Positions 1-11,800 of a stretch of 64,000 bases of DNA are shown here, piece after piece (the first letter of the stretch is position 1; each line of letters starts with the position of its first letter). A program made the translations under genes and the position numbers. The notes under the pieces are model-generated. The model was not told where the DNA came from. It worked only from the letters and a program-made list of their open reading frames with translations, and ran no database searches. Source of the DNA: Atrina japonica (taxonomy: Eukaryota; Mollusca; Bivalvia; Pterioida; Pinnidae); NCBI GenBank assembly GCA_030159075.1, contig BROG01000073.1, positions 1,676,501-1,740,500 on the forward strand. The letters run 5' to 3'.

Positions 1-290
1 GAGAACATGAATAACAAAATGGTTCTCTTGTGGTGTAAGAGAGAACACAAAGAACAAAATGGTCGTCCTGTTATGTGAAAATATGAATGACAAAATGGTT
101 CTCTTGTGATGTAAGAGAACATGAATAACAAAATGGTCCTCATGTGGTTTAAGAGAGAACATGGTTGTCCTGTTAAGTTATGCGAGAATTTGAACGACAA
201 ATGGTTATCTTGTGATGTAAGAGAAGACATGAATAACAAAATGGTCGTCCTGTTAAGTTATGTGAGAATATGAACGACAAAATGTGTTGG
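1..290. repeat. Irregular tandem repeat at left edge
   Basis: Variants of 'ATGAATAACAAAATGGT' and 'TTCTCTTGTG(G/A)TGTAAGAG' alternate about every 35-60 bases from the first base of the window, so the array probably continues to the left. No coding potential is seen. Confidence 0.75.
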
Positions 291-516
291 TGCAAAATGT
301 TTGTATAATGAATGAGCTTCGACTTTAACCAAGGTAAATCTTATTTAATTTTATTTCGCTTAATGCTTCCAGAATCAAATGAGACTTTAAAGCAATGATG
401 ATAAATACTATCAATCTGATAAATCATCTTACCTCATCTTTTTTTTATTGTAGACCATAATTTGTGAAGGAGTCTTTCGCTTTTTCTACTTCTTTGTCAT
501 AATATTTGGCAAATGT

Positions 517-897
517 CTAACAGTTTGACCAACCTGTCTTGCTCAAAATCTTACTAACAGGCATAGAATTTTCCGTAGCTTTTGATACTGATGCTGCTCG
601 AACACTTAGATTTATATATTGAAGTATCAATTTTGGCTCTTGATAATACAGTTTTGATCCATCGTGATATTGTATCTCTTGCAGCTGGTTGATAAAGTTT
701 AACATAACTAATGAAGAGTTTACATTATTCTTTTTGAGAGTATCATTGCGACACATATTCATTGTAAACAGTTAGAGTACAGATTCTATCAATAGGATAA
801 GCTTTAATATTTACCGTGGGATTCCTATACCCTAGACGGCTTTGTTTCATCAAATCAGTAATAACAAAAACCTTCTCCCCTCTTGTATTATATACAC
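517..897 (-). pseudogene. Tyrosine recombinase C-terminal fragment of the DIRS-like element
   Basis: Two overlapping minus-strand frames carry the family pattern. One contains 'VFVITDLMKQSRLGYRNPTV' followed by an AYPIDR segment. The other contains 'LSVRAASVSKA' and 'VSKILSKTGWSN', which match the helix region around the HxxR-type box and the segment before the catalytic tyrosine in DIRS/Ngaro recombinases. A frameshift separates the two frames near 743-762. The reading frame breaks off where the SINE enters at 903 and resumes beyond 1162 in sequence ending 'NVDSVYNTRGEK' once the insertion is removed. Confidence 0.72.
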
Positions 898-902
898 TAT
901 CC

Positions 903-1150
903 GAGCTGGCCTGGCTCAGTCGGTAGCACGCTCGACTCTTGATCGTGAGTTCGAGTCCAGCCGGCGGCAATTTGGTTTTCTTTCCTTCGAATGAAACAGT
1001 AAAACTCGAGGCCCCGTGTCAGAGTAGGTGTCGACACGTTAAAGAGCCCTCACTGCTCAATGGCCATAAGTGCATAGGCCAAAATTTGAAGCCCTTCACT
1101 TTCTCCATATGAGTGAATATTCTTGAGTGGGACAATAAACAAACAAACAA
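903..1150 (+). mobile_element. tRNA-derived SINE with 12-bp target duplication
   Basis: The head (903-969) looks like a tRNA, with an A-box-like TGGCTCAGTCGGTAG and a B-box-like GAGTTCGAGTCC. A body shared with the copies at 27724 and 49125 follows ('GCATAGGCCAAAATTTGAAG', 'ACTCAAGAATA'-type sequence in the other orientation), and the tail is (ACAA)n. It is bounded by the perfect direct repeat TATACACTATCC at 891-902 and 1151-1162. It inserted into the recombinase part of the DIRS-like element, so it is younger than that element. Confidence 0.9.
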
Positions 1151-1455
1151 TATACACTATCCACATTCATTAGATGAATAGATTGGGATCTGGTTGCATT
1201 CTTTAAAGCTATTAGAAATCCTAGATTTATGGTTTAAACTTTCAGTGACAAATATGTAACTGGTGATCATCTTAAATCGTTCAAAACCTGGTAAACATCC
1301 CATATCTTCTGTTATCTAGGTATCGATGAACCCATTTTAAAACACCTTTCAGAAAACAAATTACTAATGGATGATGTCCAATAGGAATATTGTCTACAGA
1401 CAACCCGAAAGCTGACAGTGCTTACAGGCTGAATTAAGACTGCTGTAACTTAAGG

Positions 1456-2420
1456 TCATATTCGAAACATTGATAAACATTTGCACTGGAGTTTTGTATT
1501 GTGCAGACATAATACTATGTAACTGATATACATATGGTCGTCTTTCATTTGATAAAGGCTAAGTGGCCGAAAATTTGTGAAATTTGAGTGTTTTTCTGTT
1601 TTTCCGCATATTCGAAAAGTTTTGTAAAAAATTCTAAAACTTGATTTCCATGGCCTAACCTCATTCATTAAGTTTTCGATACACCATCTTAAATCATCTA
1701 TCATTGGATCTGAAATAAGAATATCATTGTCAAAATTCCCAGCCGAGTACTGAAGGGCAAGATTTTTTTCTTTTTCTAAATTTCTATAAAATAGTTTTGC
1801 ATACTCAACAACAGAAATTGATGAGACAATAAAACCAATAACTTTTGCTACTTGTGTTATTTTTCCTGTGTCTCTTGCTATCAATTTGCTACACTTGGTA
1901 ATAATATTTTGTTTTTCCTATTCTGGTAAAGTAATAGTCAATTTTGTATCAATGACATTGCCTAGAAAAACTATTCTTTTTGTTGGTGTAAATACACATT
2001 TGTCTTTATGGATGTGAAATCCTAATTTAGACACGCGATTGACGGTTTCTTTAATATTGTCATTACATTTTTGTATATTATCTCCAAATAGTAAGCTATA
2101 GTCAATGTAGCCAAGATTCGTAATCCCTTATGCTCTTAAATAAGAATACAGTCTTCATTAGCTTTGTAAATAACCTTGGTGCGGGGGAAATTCCATTAGG
2201 TAAGCAGGTGTACTGATAAATTTTAAAGTTTTTTATGTCCCTCAGCTTTTGGAACACTTAATAATCATGGCGGACATCAATAGATCTCAATTATATGTCT
2301 TTTGTTATAATTTTCAAATGTATTCATTTTGAAATGGTGATATACAAAATTTATTTCAATTTTTTCAAATTCAATATCATTCGATATTTGCCGCTCTTCT
2401 TTACTCTTAAAAATATTGAT
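1456..2420 (-). pseudogene. DIRS/Ngaro-type reverse transcriptase and RNase H, degenerate
   Basis: Minus-strand translation in order gives 'YHHFKMNTFENYN', then 'LPNGISPAPRLFTKLMKTV' (RT fingers/palm motif), 'YIDYSLLFGD' (altered catalytic box), 'VSKLGFHIHKDKCVF', 'IVFLGNVIDTKLTITLPE', and the RNase H-side segment 'VIGFIVSSISVVEYAKLFYR' with 'ISDPMIDDLRWCIENL'. These are hallmark blocks of the RT-RH module of DIRS/Ngaro elements. In-frame stops (for example directly after LPE) and shifts between 2160 and 2330 show that it is not functional. Confidence 0.78.
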
Positions 2421-2969
2421 CTTTCTTAGGTTTTACTATTTCTATAGCTGAAATTTCCAACATTTTTTTCTATTTCTTAAGAAATAATTTCATTTTCTTT
2501 TTGATTGAAAACTGACTTTACACATACTCTGTGTAGGTTCATTGGCATTTTCAATTTCAATGTGGTCTTCAAGTACATCTGCTTTGAAGTTAGAACTTAC
2601 TTCATCCGAGTGATCTTTTTCTTTTACATTTCAGTTTGGAAACTTCCTCCTCTCTGGGAGGTTTTTTGTCTGGCTACCGAGCTATGTTTCTTCTTAAGGT
2701 AAACAGAGAAGTGTTCCAAAAAACGGAAGTTGAAACAATGCTCAGTGGCCAAATGACAGTAGGAAGCAGATCTCTTTGTTTTGGAAGGCATTTTATATTT
2801 AGTGTTATGGAATAAATTTTTTATTTATTATGGATGCAATATTCATTTTCCGTTTGTTGCTGATTGTACGTTGCAGAGGCAGATGTTTATTTTTGTTGAA
2901 AAGTACAGGTAAGACCTATTCGGCCTCTGGGACTTCGCACTTTCGCATCAAGAAGACAGATATACAATG

Positions 2970-3428
2970 ATGACTAATATAACTATTCCGCCTTTTATAC
3001 TTGTTTTCTTGTGAAACACTTAAAAATATGTCTGCGTGTGGGAATGTTTCAAGACAATTTCTTTTTTATAAAAAGTTCAACAGCTTTAATATCTTCACTT
3101 TGCTTTTTCTGACCATCGTGTATGACTTCCAGTACCGTCATAATTGCCTCATGGTTTGAACTTTCTTAAGTCCCTGCATTATTTTTGGAATCCTTATCCA
3201 AACCACCATTTAGACCTTTTTTTTATTAGCTTTAGAGTTTGACATTTTACCAACGGCATGTCCAGTTGAACTAGTATTCGTTTTGGACTTTGTCTCAGTT
3301 TTACCCTTTTTCCTGTTACCAAAGAATTGGTTTCATGTTTTTTATCTCCATCATCATGTATAATAAAAGCTCGTCCATATCGTCTTCAGATGGCTTTTTC
3401 TTCTGTGAATTGACCATACATTCAGCCA
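2970..3428 (-). pseudogene. Gag-like ORF1 remnant of the DIRS-like element
   Basis: The minus-strand ATG at 3428 opens a Lys/Asp/Met-rich peptide beginning MAECMVNSQKKKPSED. It is followed across stops and shifts by charged stretches that include 'NIPTRRHIF'-like sequence near 3035. The position upstream of the RT and the composition fit the gag-like ORF of a DIRS-type element, but no diagnostic domain is visible. The assignment is mainly positional. Confidence 0.4.
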
Positions 3429-3499
3429 TGTTTTCTCCTGTACAACCCGGTTTACAGCAATGTCAAAATTTATTACCGAAAATTGTAATTACCAGATTA

Positions 3500-5531
3500 C
3501 ATCCCTTATAACGTTCACTTGGGTAAATAAACTGAATTATTTAATAATTGCCAACAATGTTCGCAAATTATATTTGACTGAATGCAGACCGATTTGAACA
3601 AATGTTCGCACCATCCAACATATGCATTTATACTGAAGAACAGTCATGCACATCGCTATCTCATTTGATTCCGGAAGTGTTACAACAAAATAAAATTTTA
3701 TTTCAATGTCTTGTCTAAGGACTAACTAAAGCTAGAAAGTGTGACCTGAAATCAAAGGCCTTTCTCTGACAAACTGAACACCATTGATAAATGAGCATTC
3801 ACTCCAATTGAATATACATGTTTCACTTGTCCAAGTGTATCAAACAGTACATCATGACTGAATAATTGTAAGTTATGTGACAGACTGACCATTCCCTAAG
3901 ATAAATGTCCAGAATGTACTCGAAAACATAGCCTTTTGCATATTAAATGATAATAAATATCGTCTCAATTAACAAATTTATTTTTCAATTCATTGTACCA
4001 TTTTTCAAATACTTTTTTGTTTAATTACACAAAAATAAAAATTGAAATCTGTAGTTTAGTACTGTACATCCCAAAAAACAAGTCATGAACAATCATTTGA
4101 ACACAGAATTTTTGAAGGCCTTAAAAGAATAAATAAACATTGAATTCTGTATACAGGATAAATATAAATAACAACACACCCTCACCTGTCATATACCACA
4201 GCAAAATAACAAAGTTTTGCTCTTTCTGTTGGCAAAATGTGTATATGAAAAGGCAGAATATTTTGAAATGTTCTTTCTTTCAACAAGATGAAAAAATACT
4301 TATCTTAATGTGTAAAGTAATATGAAGATAAAACCAAGACATTCTACAAACAGTGCAATTAAATGTGCACATCCAACAACAGTCACATCACCATGACAAT
4401 AAAAACAATGTGTAATCAATTCTGACACAGTATAGAAATTACTTTTTCTGTAAACACTGAACAACTAAGATTTTGTCATGTGACAAAGCTTTCTGTCAGT
4501 CAAGAGCTTTCTGTCATTCTGCCAGGATACAAAACTAAATATTTTGCAATGCCACAAAAACTATTATAGTATTTCCTTTTTACGTAATCTAAATAATTCT
4601 GTTCTTCTACATAACAGGATACTAAATTAATTCCTGTACTGAAACTATGCTCTATTGCATTTTTTCCATAAAAGTCAATTTCCTAGAATTAAATAAACAA
4701 ATTACATATAACACATTAAAAACTTGCCTAATTGCTCTTTTGCTAAAATCTATCTGATAAAACTAAATTCACTTAAGCTATATAGGCATAATGTATGTAT
4801 AATGGAGTCTGTAGCTGCCATCAACGAGTTGATTCATACAAGCTTCATGCTATCTCTACACACAAAACAAGTCAAGCTTTTCTTCAACTGTTAACCCATG
4901 AACTGTGTACTGCTGAATGGATAAAAAGTAAACCCTGATTTAAACACAACTTTCATGCAAATTTTATCTTAATTAAATGCAAAACCAAAAAGATTACTGG
5001 CACAAAGACAAGAAGCCAATCACAGTATTTTAATACTGAAAGGTTCATTACAAAACATGTTTGAGCACATTTTTAATTAAGGGCATATCAAAACAATGTC
5101 TCATCTAAATCATGCATTTTACCTAGAAGTGAGCAATTCAAAAAAATATATACCAGCAACAAGTCCTCAAAAGTATAATCATGAACAAACCATTGCAACA
5201 CAGTTTCTGGTGAACATTAAATATCTTTTCAAGCAAGAAAATTTGACAAAAGCCCTATATAAATAAATCATGCTTCAATCGAAAGATGGAATTTTTTGTT
5301 TATGAATGTACAAAATGATAGAATGGTATGAAAATGTAATGGTGATTAAATGACATTAAGGCGACTTTCATAATACAGATGTTATGGACATGGGTAAATA
5401 AATTATATACAATTAGGATGGAATATGATGGCATTAAAACTAAATAATGCCAGATATTTGTTCACAAGTTTGCAAACAACATTAACACTCCTGAATTATG
5501 ATAACAAAAAATCAACTATGCATGCTGATTT
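3500..5531 (-). other. RFX1/2/3: RFX 3' UTR and 3' flank
   Basis: No coding exon is seen below the RFX stop codon at 5532. The sequence is uniformly AT-rich and carries no recognisable mobile element. Minus-strand AATAAA-type hexamers occur close to the stop (5530-5536) and again around 3968 and 3690. A 3' UTR of up to about 1.5 kb is therefore plausible, but the cleavage site cannot be set without transcript data. Confidence 0.4.
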
Positions 5532-5894
5532 TTATTCCACCTTCAGTCTCTTAGCACTCTGAGCATCTCCTGATCCTATGGCACTTGAAACAGGCATAAC
5601 AACAATAGTTTTTGAACCCTGTATAGGTGTTGCATTACCAGCTGCCCTGACTGTGACTGTTGTTGGATTTGTTCCAGGAGCTGCTGTGACTATAATGTTA
5701 CCATTGACATTGGTGGCACCCGTTGTACCCGCATTTGATAGAACCATCAGTGTTGTGGCATTTGATGGATTTGGCTGACTTTTGTTGACTACTGAAGTAG
5801 GTGCCATTGCACTAGATGATACTTTGCTTATTACGACTGGTTTAGTTTCAGCTTCCAAATTACTCATCAGAACTGCACTACTTAAATCAATAAA
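5532..5894 (-). CDS. RFX1/2/3: RFX coding exon 15 (terminal, stop codon)
   Basis: 363 nt with acceptor GTTTTTCAG|TTT and stop TAA at 5534-5532. It begins [12 protein letters not shown], recalling the GEFNDL.SLS of vertebrate RFX, and continues as a Thr/Val/Asn/Gly-rich tail of the type seen in transactivation or flexible regions. It ends with a basic AKRLKVE, which could add nuclear localisation (inference). Confidence 0.93.
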   Translation of the reverse strand, partial: FIDLSSAVLMSNLEAETKPVVISKVSSSAMAPTSVVNKSQPNPSNATTLMVLSNAGTTGATNVNGNIIVTAAPGTNPTTVTVRAAGNATPIQGSKTIVVMPVSSAIGSGDAQSAKRLKVE

Positions 5895-8800
5895 CTGAAA
5901 AACAAAATATTGCAAAATTCAGAACTTGGTGAAATGTCTTATTGCATTTCATACAAAACAATTCATAAAACAAAAGTTAATAAATGATATTTAACACTTG
6001 GTCAAACTAAATTCAGTATCTAATTTCAAGAGACACCAAATTTTAACAATGAATTCCAGGTTACCATTTGAATAAGTGCAATGTTAAAATCTAGATCAAA
6101 TATGTTCTTACAATTATAATATTCGACAATAATTATGGGAGGCATAAAACTGAACTTAGGTGCTTCATCTGACTGTTTCTTCACTCTATACAATCATTTC
6201 TCATTTGTATCCAATGATGCATATCATTGGAGTGCCATTTTAGAAAATGTATATTTGCCAAAACACAATTCCCTGCTGTATTTAAAATATGGCACAGAGT
6301 TTATTTCCTGTGTAAAAACCATAGATAACATCTACCTAGGTCAACGGTAGTTAGTGGGATAAAACTCATTGGCCAGTAGGAGACATTTCAATGTCAATCA
6401 GAGGTGGAGTAACAACTAATACCAGAGCACCTACATCAGCTGGCACCTTTTACGATCCATAATGTAAATGAGGTCTGAAAAACATTTCTTCTCATCTATC
6501 CCATATTGATTGCATAGTTTTAAATAAAATAATATCAGATACTAAATTTCATCTAAAGTATAAAGTTTTAAATTTATATTGCTGTTTGTGATATAGATAT
6601 TGACTAAATGAAAGCAAGCACTCTTCTACTTTTTATGTATTTAACTACATTTCTGTATTTGTGTAGTATTACCAATATAACTGTATTTGTAGAGACAGTA
6701 TCCTGAATAATTATACTTGTATATAGACAGTATCTTCTACAACTGTACTTGTTTACAGATAGTATCACCTACATAACTGTACTTGTTTACAGACAGTATC
6801 ACCTACATAACTGTTTTTGTGAACAGACAGTATTATCTACATAACTGTACTTGTGTACAGACAGTTTCACCTATATAACTGTACCTGTGTACAGACAGTA
6901 TCACCTATATAACTGTACCTGTGTACAGACAGTATCACCTATATAACTGTACCTGTGTACAGACAGTATCACCTATATAACTGTACCTGTGTACAGACAG
7001 TATCAACTACATAACTGTACCTGTGTACAGACAGTATCACCTACATAACTGTTTTTGTGTACAGACAGTAATATCTACATAGCTGTACTTGTGTACAGAC
7101 AGTATCACCTACATAACTGTACTTGTGTAGATAGTATCACCAACATAACTACCTGTGTGTAGACATTATAACCTACACAACTGTACAGACAGTATCACCT
7201 ATATAACTGTACTTGTGTACAGACAGTATCACCAACATAACTGTACTTGTGTACAGACAGTATCACCAACATAACTGTACTCATGTACAGACAGTATCAC
7301 CAACATAACTGTACTTGTGTACGGACAGTATCACCAACATAACTGTACTCATGTACAGACAGTATCACCAACATAACTGTACTTGTGTACAGACAGTATC
7401 ACCAACATAACTGTACTTGTGTATAACTTTTTTGTGTACAGACAGTATAACCTACGTAACTACCTGTACAGACAGTATCACCTAAGTAACTGTACCTGTA
7501 CAGACACTATCACATATATAACCATACTTGTGTACAGACAGTATCACCATCATAACTTTACTTGTGTAGAGACAGTATCACCTACATAACTGTACTTGTG
7601 TAACGAGCATAGCATCTACATAACTGTACTTGCATAGACAGTATCACCTACATAACTGTACTTTTGTACAGACAGTATCACCTACATAACTGTACAGACA
7701 GTATCACCCACATAACTGTAGTTGTGTGTGTCAACTTAGAGGTATATTCTATTCACTAGCAAGCAGTTATGCACTATGTAAAAGATACCTGTCTTACTTC
7801 TCCCATCACAGCTATTGGTGTTTCCCCTGTTGCTGCAGCAACTTTGTGCTCCACCAGGTAGAACATGTACTCATCATACAGCAATCGTATCAAATGAAAA
7901 GATCCAAAACTTGCTGCACTTCTTAATGTCAGATCCCTGATTACCATTGAACTAAAACAACATAAAAATTATTTTCATAATAAGAAAGTTTCCTTTGACA
8001 TTAATATAACAACATATAAAGTACAGGAGTTTGTTGAGTTGAAATCGGATGAGTTGAAATTCTGGTTATGTCAAACTTGAGTCGCTGGTCCTAGTCTAAA
8101 CTTGTGGTTAGTAAAAACAATTCATTAAAATTTCAGTTTTCTCTAATTCCAGATATCCTGGAAGTTATTGGGGTAGTCCAATGAATTCCAAGTTAACAAG
8201 ATTCCACATTTAAAACCAGTAATTTATGAAACTTTTCTCCGCACATTCTGGTATAAAGTATACAAAACTTATTTCTTATACAGCATTCAACTACATCATA
8301 CCTGTAAAATGACCACTTTAACAATTCAACTACATCATACCTGTAAAATGACCACTTTAACAATACAACTACATCATACCTGTAAAATGACCACTTTAAC
8401 AATTCAACTACATCATACCTGTAAAATGACCACTTTAACAATACAACTACATCATACCTGTAAAATGACCACTAACAAATCAACTACATCATTCCTGTAA
8501 AATGACCACTTTAACAAAACAACTACATCATACCTGTAAAATGACCACTTTAACAATACAACTACATCATACCTGTAAAATGACCACTTTAACAATACAA
8601 CTACATCATACCTGTAAAATGACCACTTTAACAGAAACTGTCTTGCAGCTTTTGGGAAGTTATCACTTCCTTCATGGGTCTTCAATACTTGATTAACAAC
8701 TCCTTCCAACCATACTGCCCACTGCTCTAAAGAATTCTGTCGTTCTAACGTTTTCTTGAAGTCTTCCTGAAGTTGTTGCACCACTGTGTCGTCACACTGA

Positions 8801-11800
8801 CAAACCCATGATGCTTGCTCCTGTAAAACATAACATTCATTTCTCATAACTTTCTTTTACTGTAAATAGCATTTTTATAATCTGAGGAATGATTTGCTAT
8901 TCACCACAATGTTTCACCACTTTCTTTCAGTGGTTAACAAATTTAACAACTGGTGATTGAAATACAACAAATGTAAAACATGATATTTGTTCACATTCAT
9001 GAAATAGTCTTCATTTCTTTTATATTCAAAATATCTGCAATTAAAAATCTGATATAGCAAATTCCTGTGAACTTTCTATAAAAATTCATTATAAGTGTAA
9101 TTTGTTAAATATTTATAGCAAATTCGTAACTTGAATATAACAAATTTGTTATAAAAATGCTTAATCACTTTACAATAGAAAACTCCATTAAAACATGTAT
9201 ACCTATGCTTGTGTTATCTTAAAAAATAATGATGGCTATTTCAAAGAAAAATATTTAATTCAATTCATTTTTTTATAATTATTTTTATTTATTGTTAAAA
9301 ACGAATGGTATTGGATCTAGTTAAAATCGTGCTGCTGTGAGGAATTGAAACCCATTTCCTCAGTCGAAAACAATTAAAATATTTCACTTCACTATCTGAT
9401 ACTAACTGAGATTTAAGGGAACAAAACAGAGGATATCTTACATTAATGTGTTAGATTTCAGCGATATCATTATTCTCTGGGTTCTCATAATGTACCATGT
9501 ATACATACGATAAAATAAATGTAAATAACATTGACATCGTTCCATCCGAAATTTGGTAATTGACGTAGCCATGTAGGTTGTATGACAGGGGAGATCAATT
9601 AAATCTTCATAAAAACAGTGAAAAAACTTCCTTGTAAGAATTACTTTTGTATTCCAAGGGGAACAGGAATTACTTCGTTAAGCATAAATTTATTATAAGC
9701 GTGTTCGCTATAAAGGCAGTATTTTTGTATAGATTATTAAGGATTCACTTTGCTATAGCCGTAGAGATGCTAGTGGCTTAATGGGAAAATTCCTGAAATT
9801 ACTAACTGAGCCAATATGGGGACGGAGGTCTGGGGGCCACCTAGGCCCCCAGAAGCTGTGCAAGTAAAGATGCTCTGAGATTGATTCTGGGATACTTTCT
9901 GGTGTTTGACTACAATAAAGGACTTAGAAAATAATGACTGTTTTGTGCTTCTTTCAATATAAATTTCATATTCATTTGAAGCAAGGTGAAAACCAACCGC
10001 TATATAATATGTAGGATTCACAATTCAGTTTTGCTTCCGGAAAAATCCGGAAAACTAGCATCTCTATAGCCGTAAATTGGCTAAATCTATGTCTGTAGTA
10101 TTTGAGTTTTACTGTATTTTGTATTTATACAGGTTACTCCTTATGAACATTTTCATTTAAAACATAAAAAACAATTACTCAGTTAAGCATACACCAAATA
10201 TTAAAAAACTTGCACCATTGTAAATATTTGAATTTAAATATTAAAATACAAGCATCATTTAGATTCTACACAAAACTTCAGACTTTCTTATAGCCATTAA
10301 AAAGATGCACTTTATTTACTATGCATTTAAAATCACTTCAACGATGTGTTTTGGACCAAACTTGATAGCCTTTAAAGTTTATTTTCCCTTTTCAATTTTC
10401 ATATATATTGTGCTTTTTATCCCCCATTTCCGACTAAACTATATTGCATTTTCCTAAACACAAACCTGAACATTAGCAAAGTCAACTCTGTTTAAATCTG
10501 TCAACATCTGATTGATCTGTGAGGTGTTCTGTAATACAGCTCGTGCTGCCTGGGCCAAATGATTTAAAGATGTGTAACGTCTTAATGTCTGAGCGAAAGC
10601 ACTGACTGCACCAACCTGACAAAAACATGACAAATTGATAAGATGAAAAATTACCTGTAATGTTCAATGGTCCTTATTTTTTTTATCTCTCACACAAACA
10701 AGTATTAACACATAGATAAATAACCAGTGATAGCTACATACTGTAGATTACTTTTTTTTTTGGCGTTAATCAGCGAGACACCTCAAATGCAAATTCAATT
10801 TCATTGTGTAATTTTACACACAATTATTGCCTAATTCTCACAAATAAGATGTATACAGGAATGTGTGTTGCTTCTACAACATACAAGTTTTAATCGTCCA
10901 TTAGTCCTCCCACATTCTTTTATCACCCATGTCTTTGTTTTAGTTTTTTCCAATTTCATGGAATATATTTGTTGATTAAATGATATTTTGTTGGAATCAG
11001 TGTCCGTGAGGACGATGATTTAATTTGTTTCTTTTCTGCAGAGTCCATGCCGGATTGTAGATCATATCGTAAGGCCATTTTGCAGTGATAGTCAATGCGC
11101 ATACCCAGATGTTTGTGATTAACTCTAATTGCATAACAGTTTTACAACTAGATCTTACAACCTGTGGACTTTTTAGGAAAGAAAGTAAATCATCGTCCTC
11201 ACGGACAATGACATTATAAATCACTAATCTATATGTAAATAGCCTAGGTATATCGCAAATTATTTAATGAAAGATAAAAAATGTAAACATTGAAGGGACA
11301 TAAAACAATTGCAAACATCGAAGGGACATAACTCTTACTAAAAAAAATTGTAATTGCGCTTGTAATATGATTGACACGTTATATTCGTAGAGGTCGCAAA
11401 TTTGAATGTTTTAGTAGTTTATAACCACTAATTCAGATATTTGCAAAAAGACAAAATAGGATGACCTCGCTAAATGTGGTATATGTGAAATAAAAGTAAT
11501 CTACAGTAACTAGGGTATTTAAGCTGTTGAAGTGATAGTGTATATACAAATATATGATGTAAAACACATACAGCAATGAACAAAGTTTTAATTAGACACA
11601 GTGATTGTTACTGGAATCTTCATCACTGTAATGGACTTCACAAATTCAAATTTCTTTTAACAAATGTCTTATCTAAAGTCTATTTTGAAGTAATAAGAAT
11701 AATTACAAGCTAAAATTACAAGGTCATAGAAATACCTTTGTCTTAACCATATCCTCAGGAACGCCTATCATTGCACCTTTTAACCAGTTCTCTAAACTTT

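Larger units (their letters stand above)
430..3430 (-). mobile_element. Decayed DIRS/Ngaro-like tyrosine-recombinase retroelement
   Basis: Read on the minus strand from right to left, a gag-like charged peptide (start near 3428), a reverse transcriptase/RNase H region (about 2420-1456) and a tyrosine recombinase (about 1163-517) follow one another. This is the order of DIRS/Ngaro retroelements, which use a tyrosine recombinase in place of an integrase. The copy is dead: the RT has in-frame stops and frameshifts, the catalytic motif reads YIDY rather than YIDD, and a SINE splits the recombinase. Terminal repeats were not identified, so both ends are approximate. Class assignment rests on recognisable protein motifs, not on a search. 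Confidence 0.75.

Noticed and set aside
903..969. tRNA-like sequence with A- and B-box motifs
   Set aside because: It is the head of a SINE: shared body with other copies, target duplications, and a degraded cloverleaf. Not a functional tRNA gene.
5578..5778. Plus-strand open frame of 66 codons
   Set aside because: Shadow of the RFX terminal exon on the opposite strand.
8309..8696. Plus-strand open frames of ([13 protein letters not shown])n
   Set aside because: Antisense reading of the 39-bp repeat that carries the RFX splice donor.
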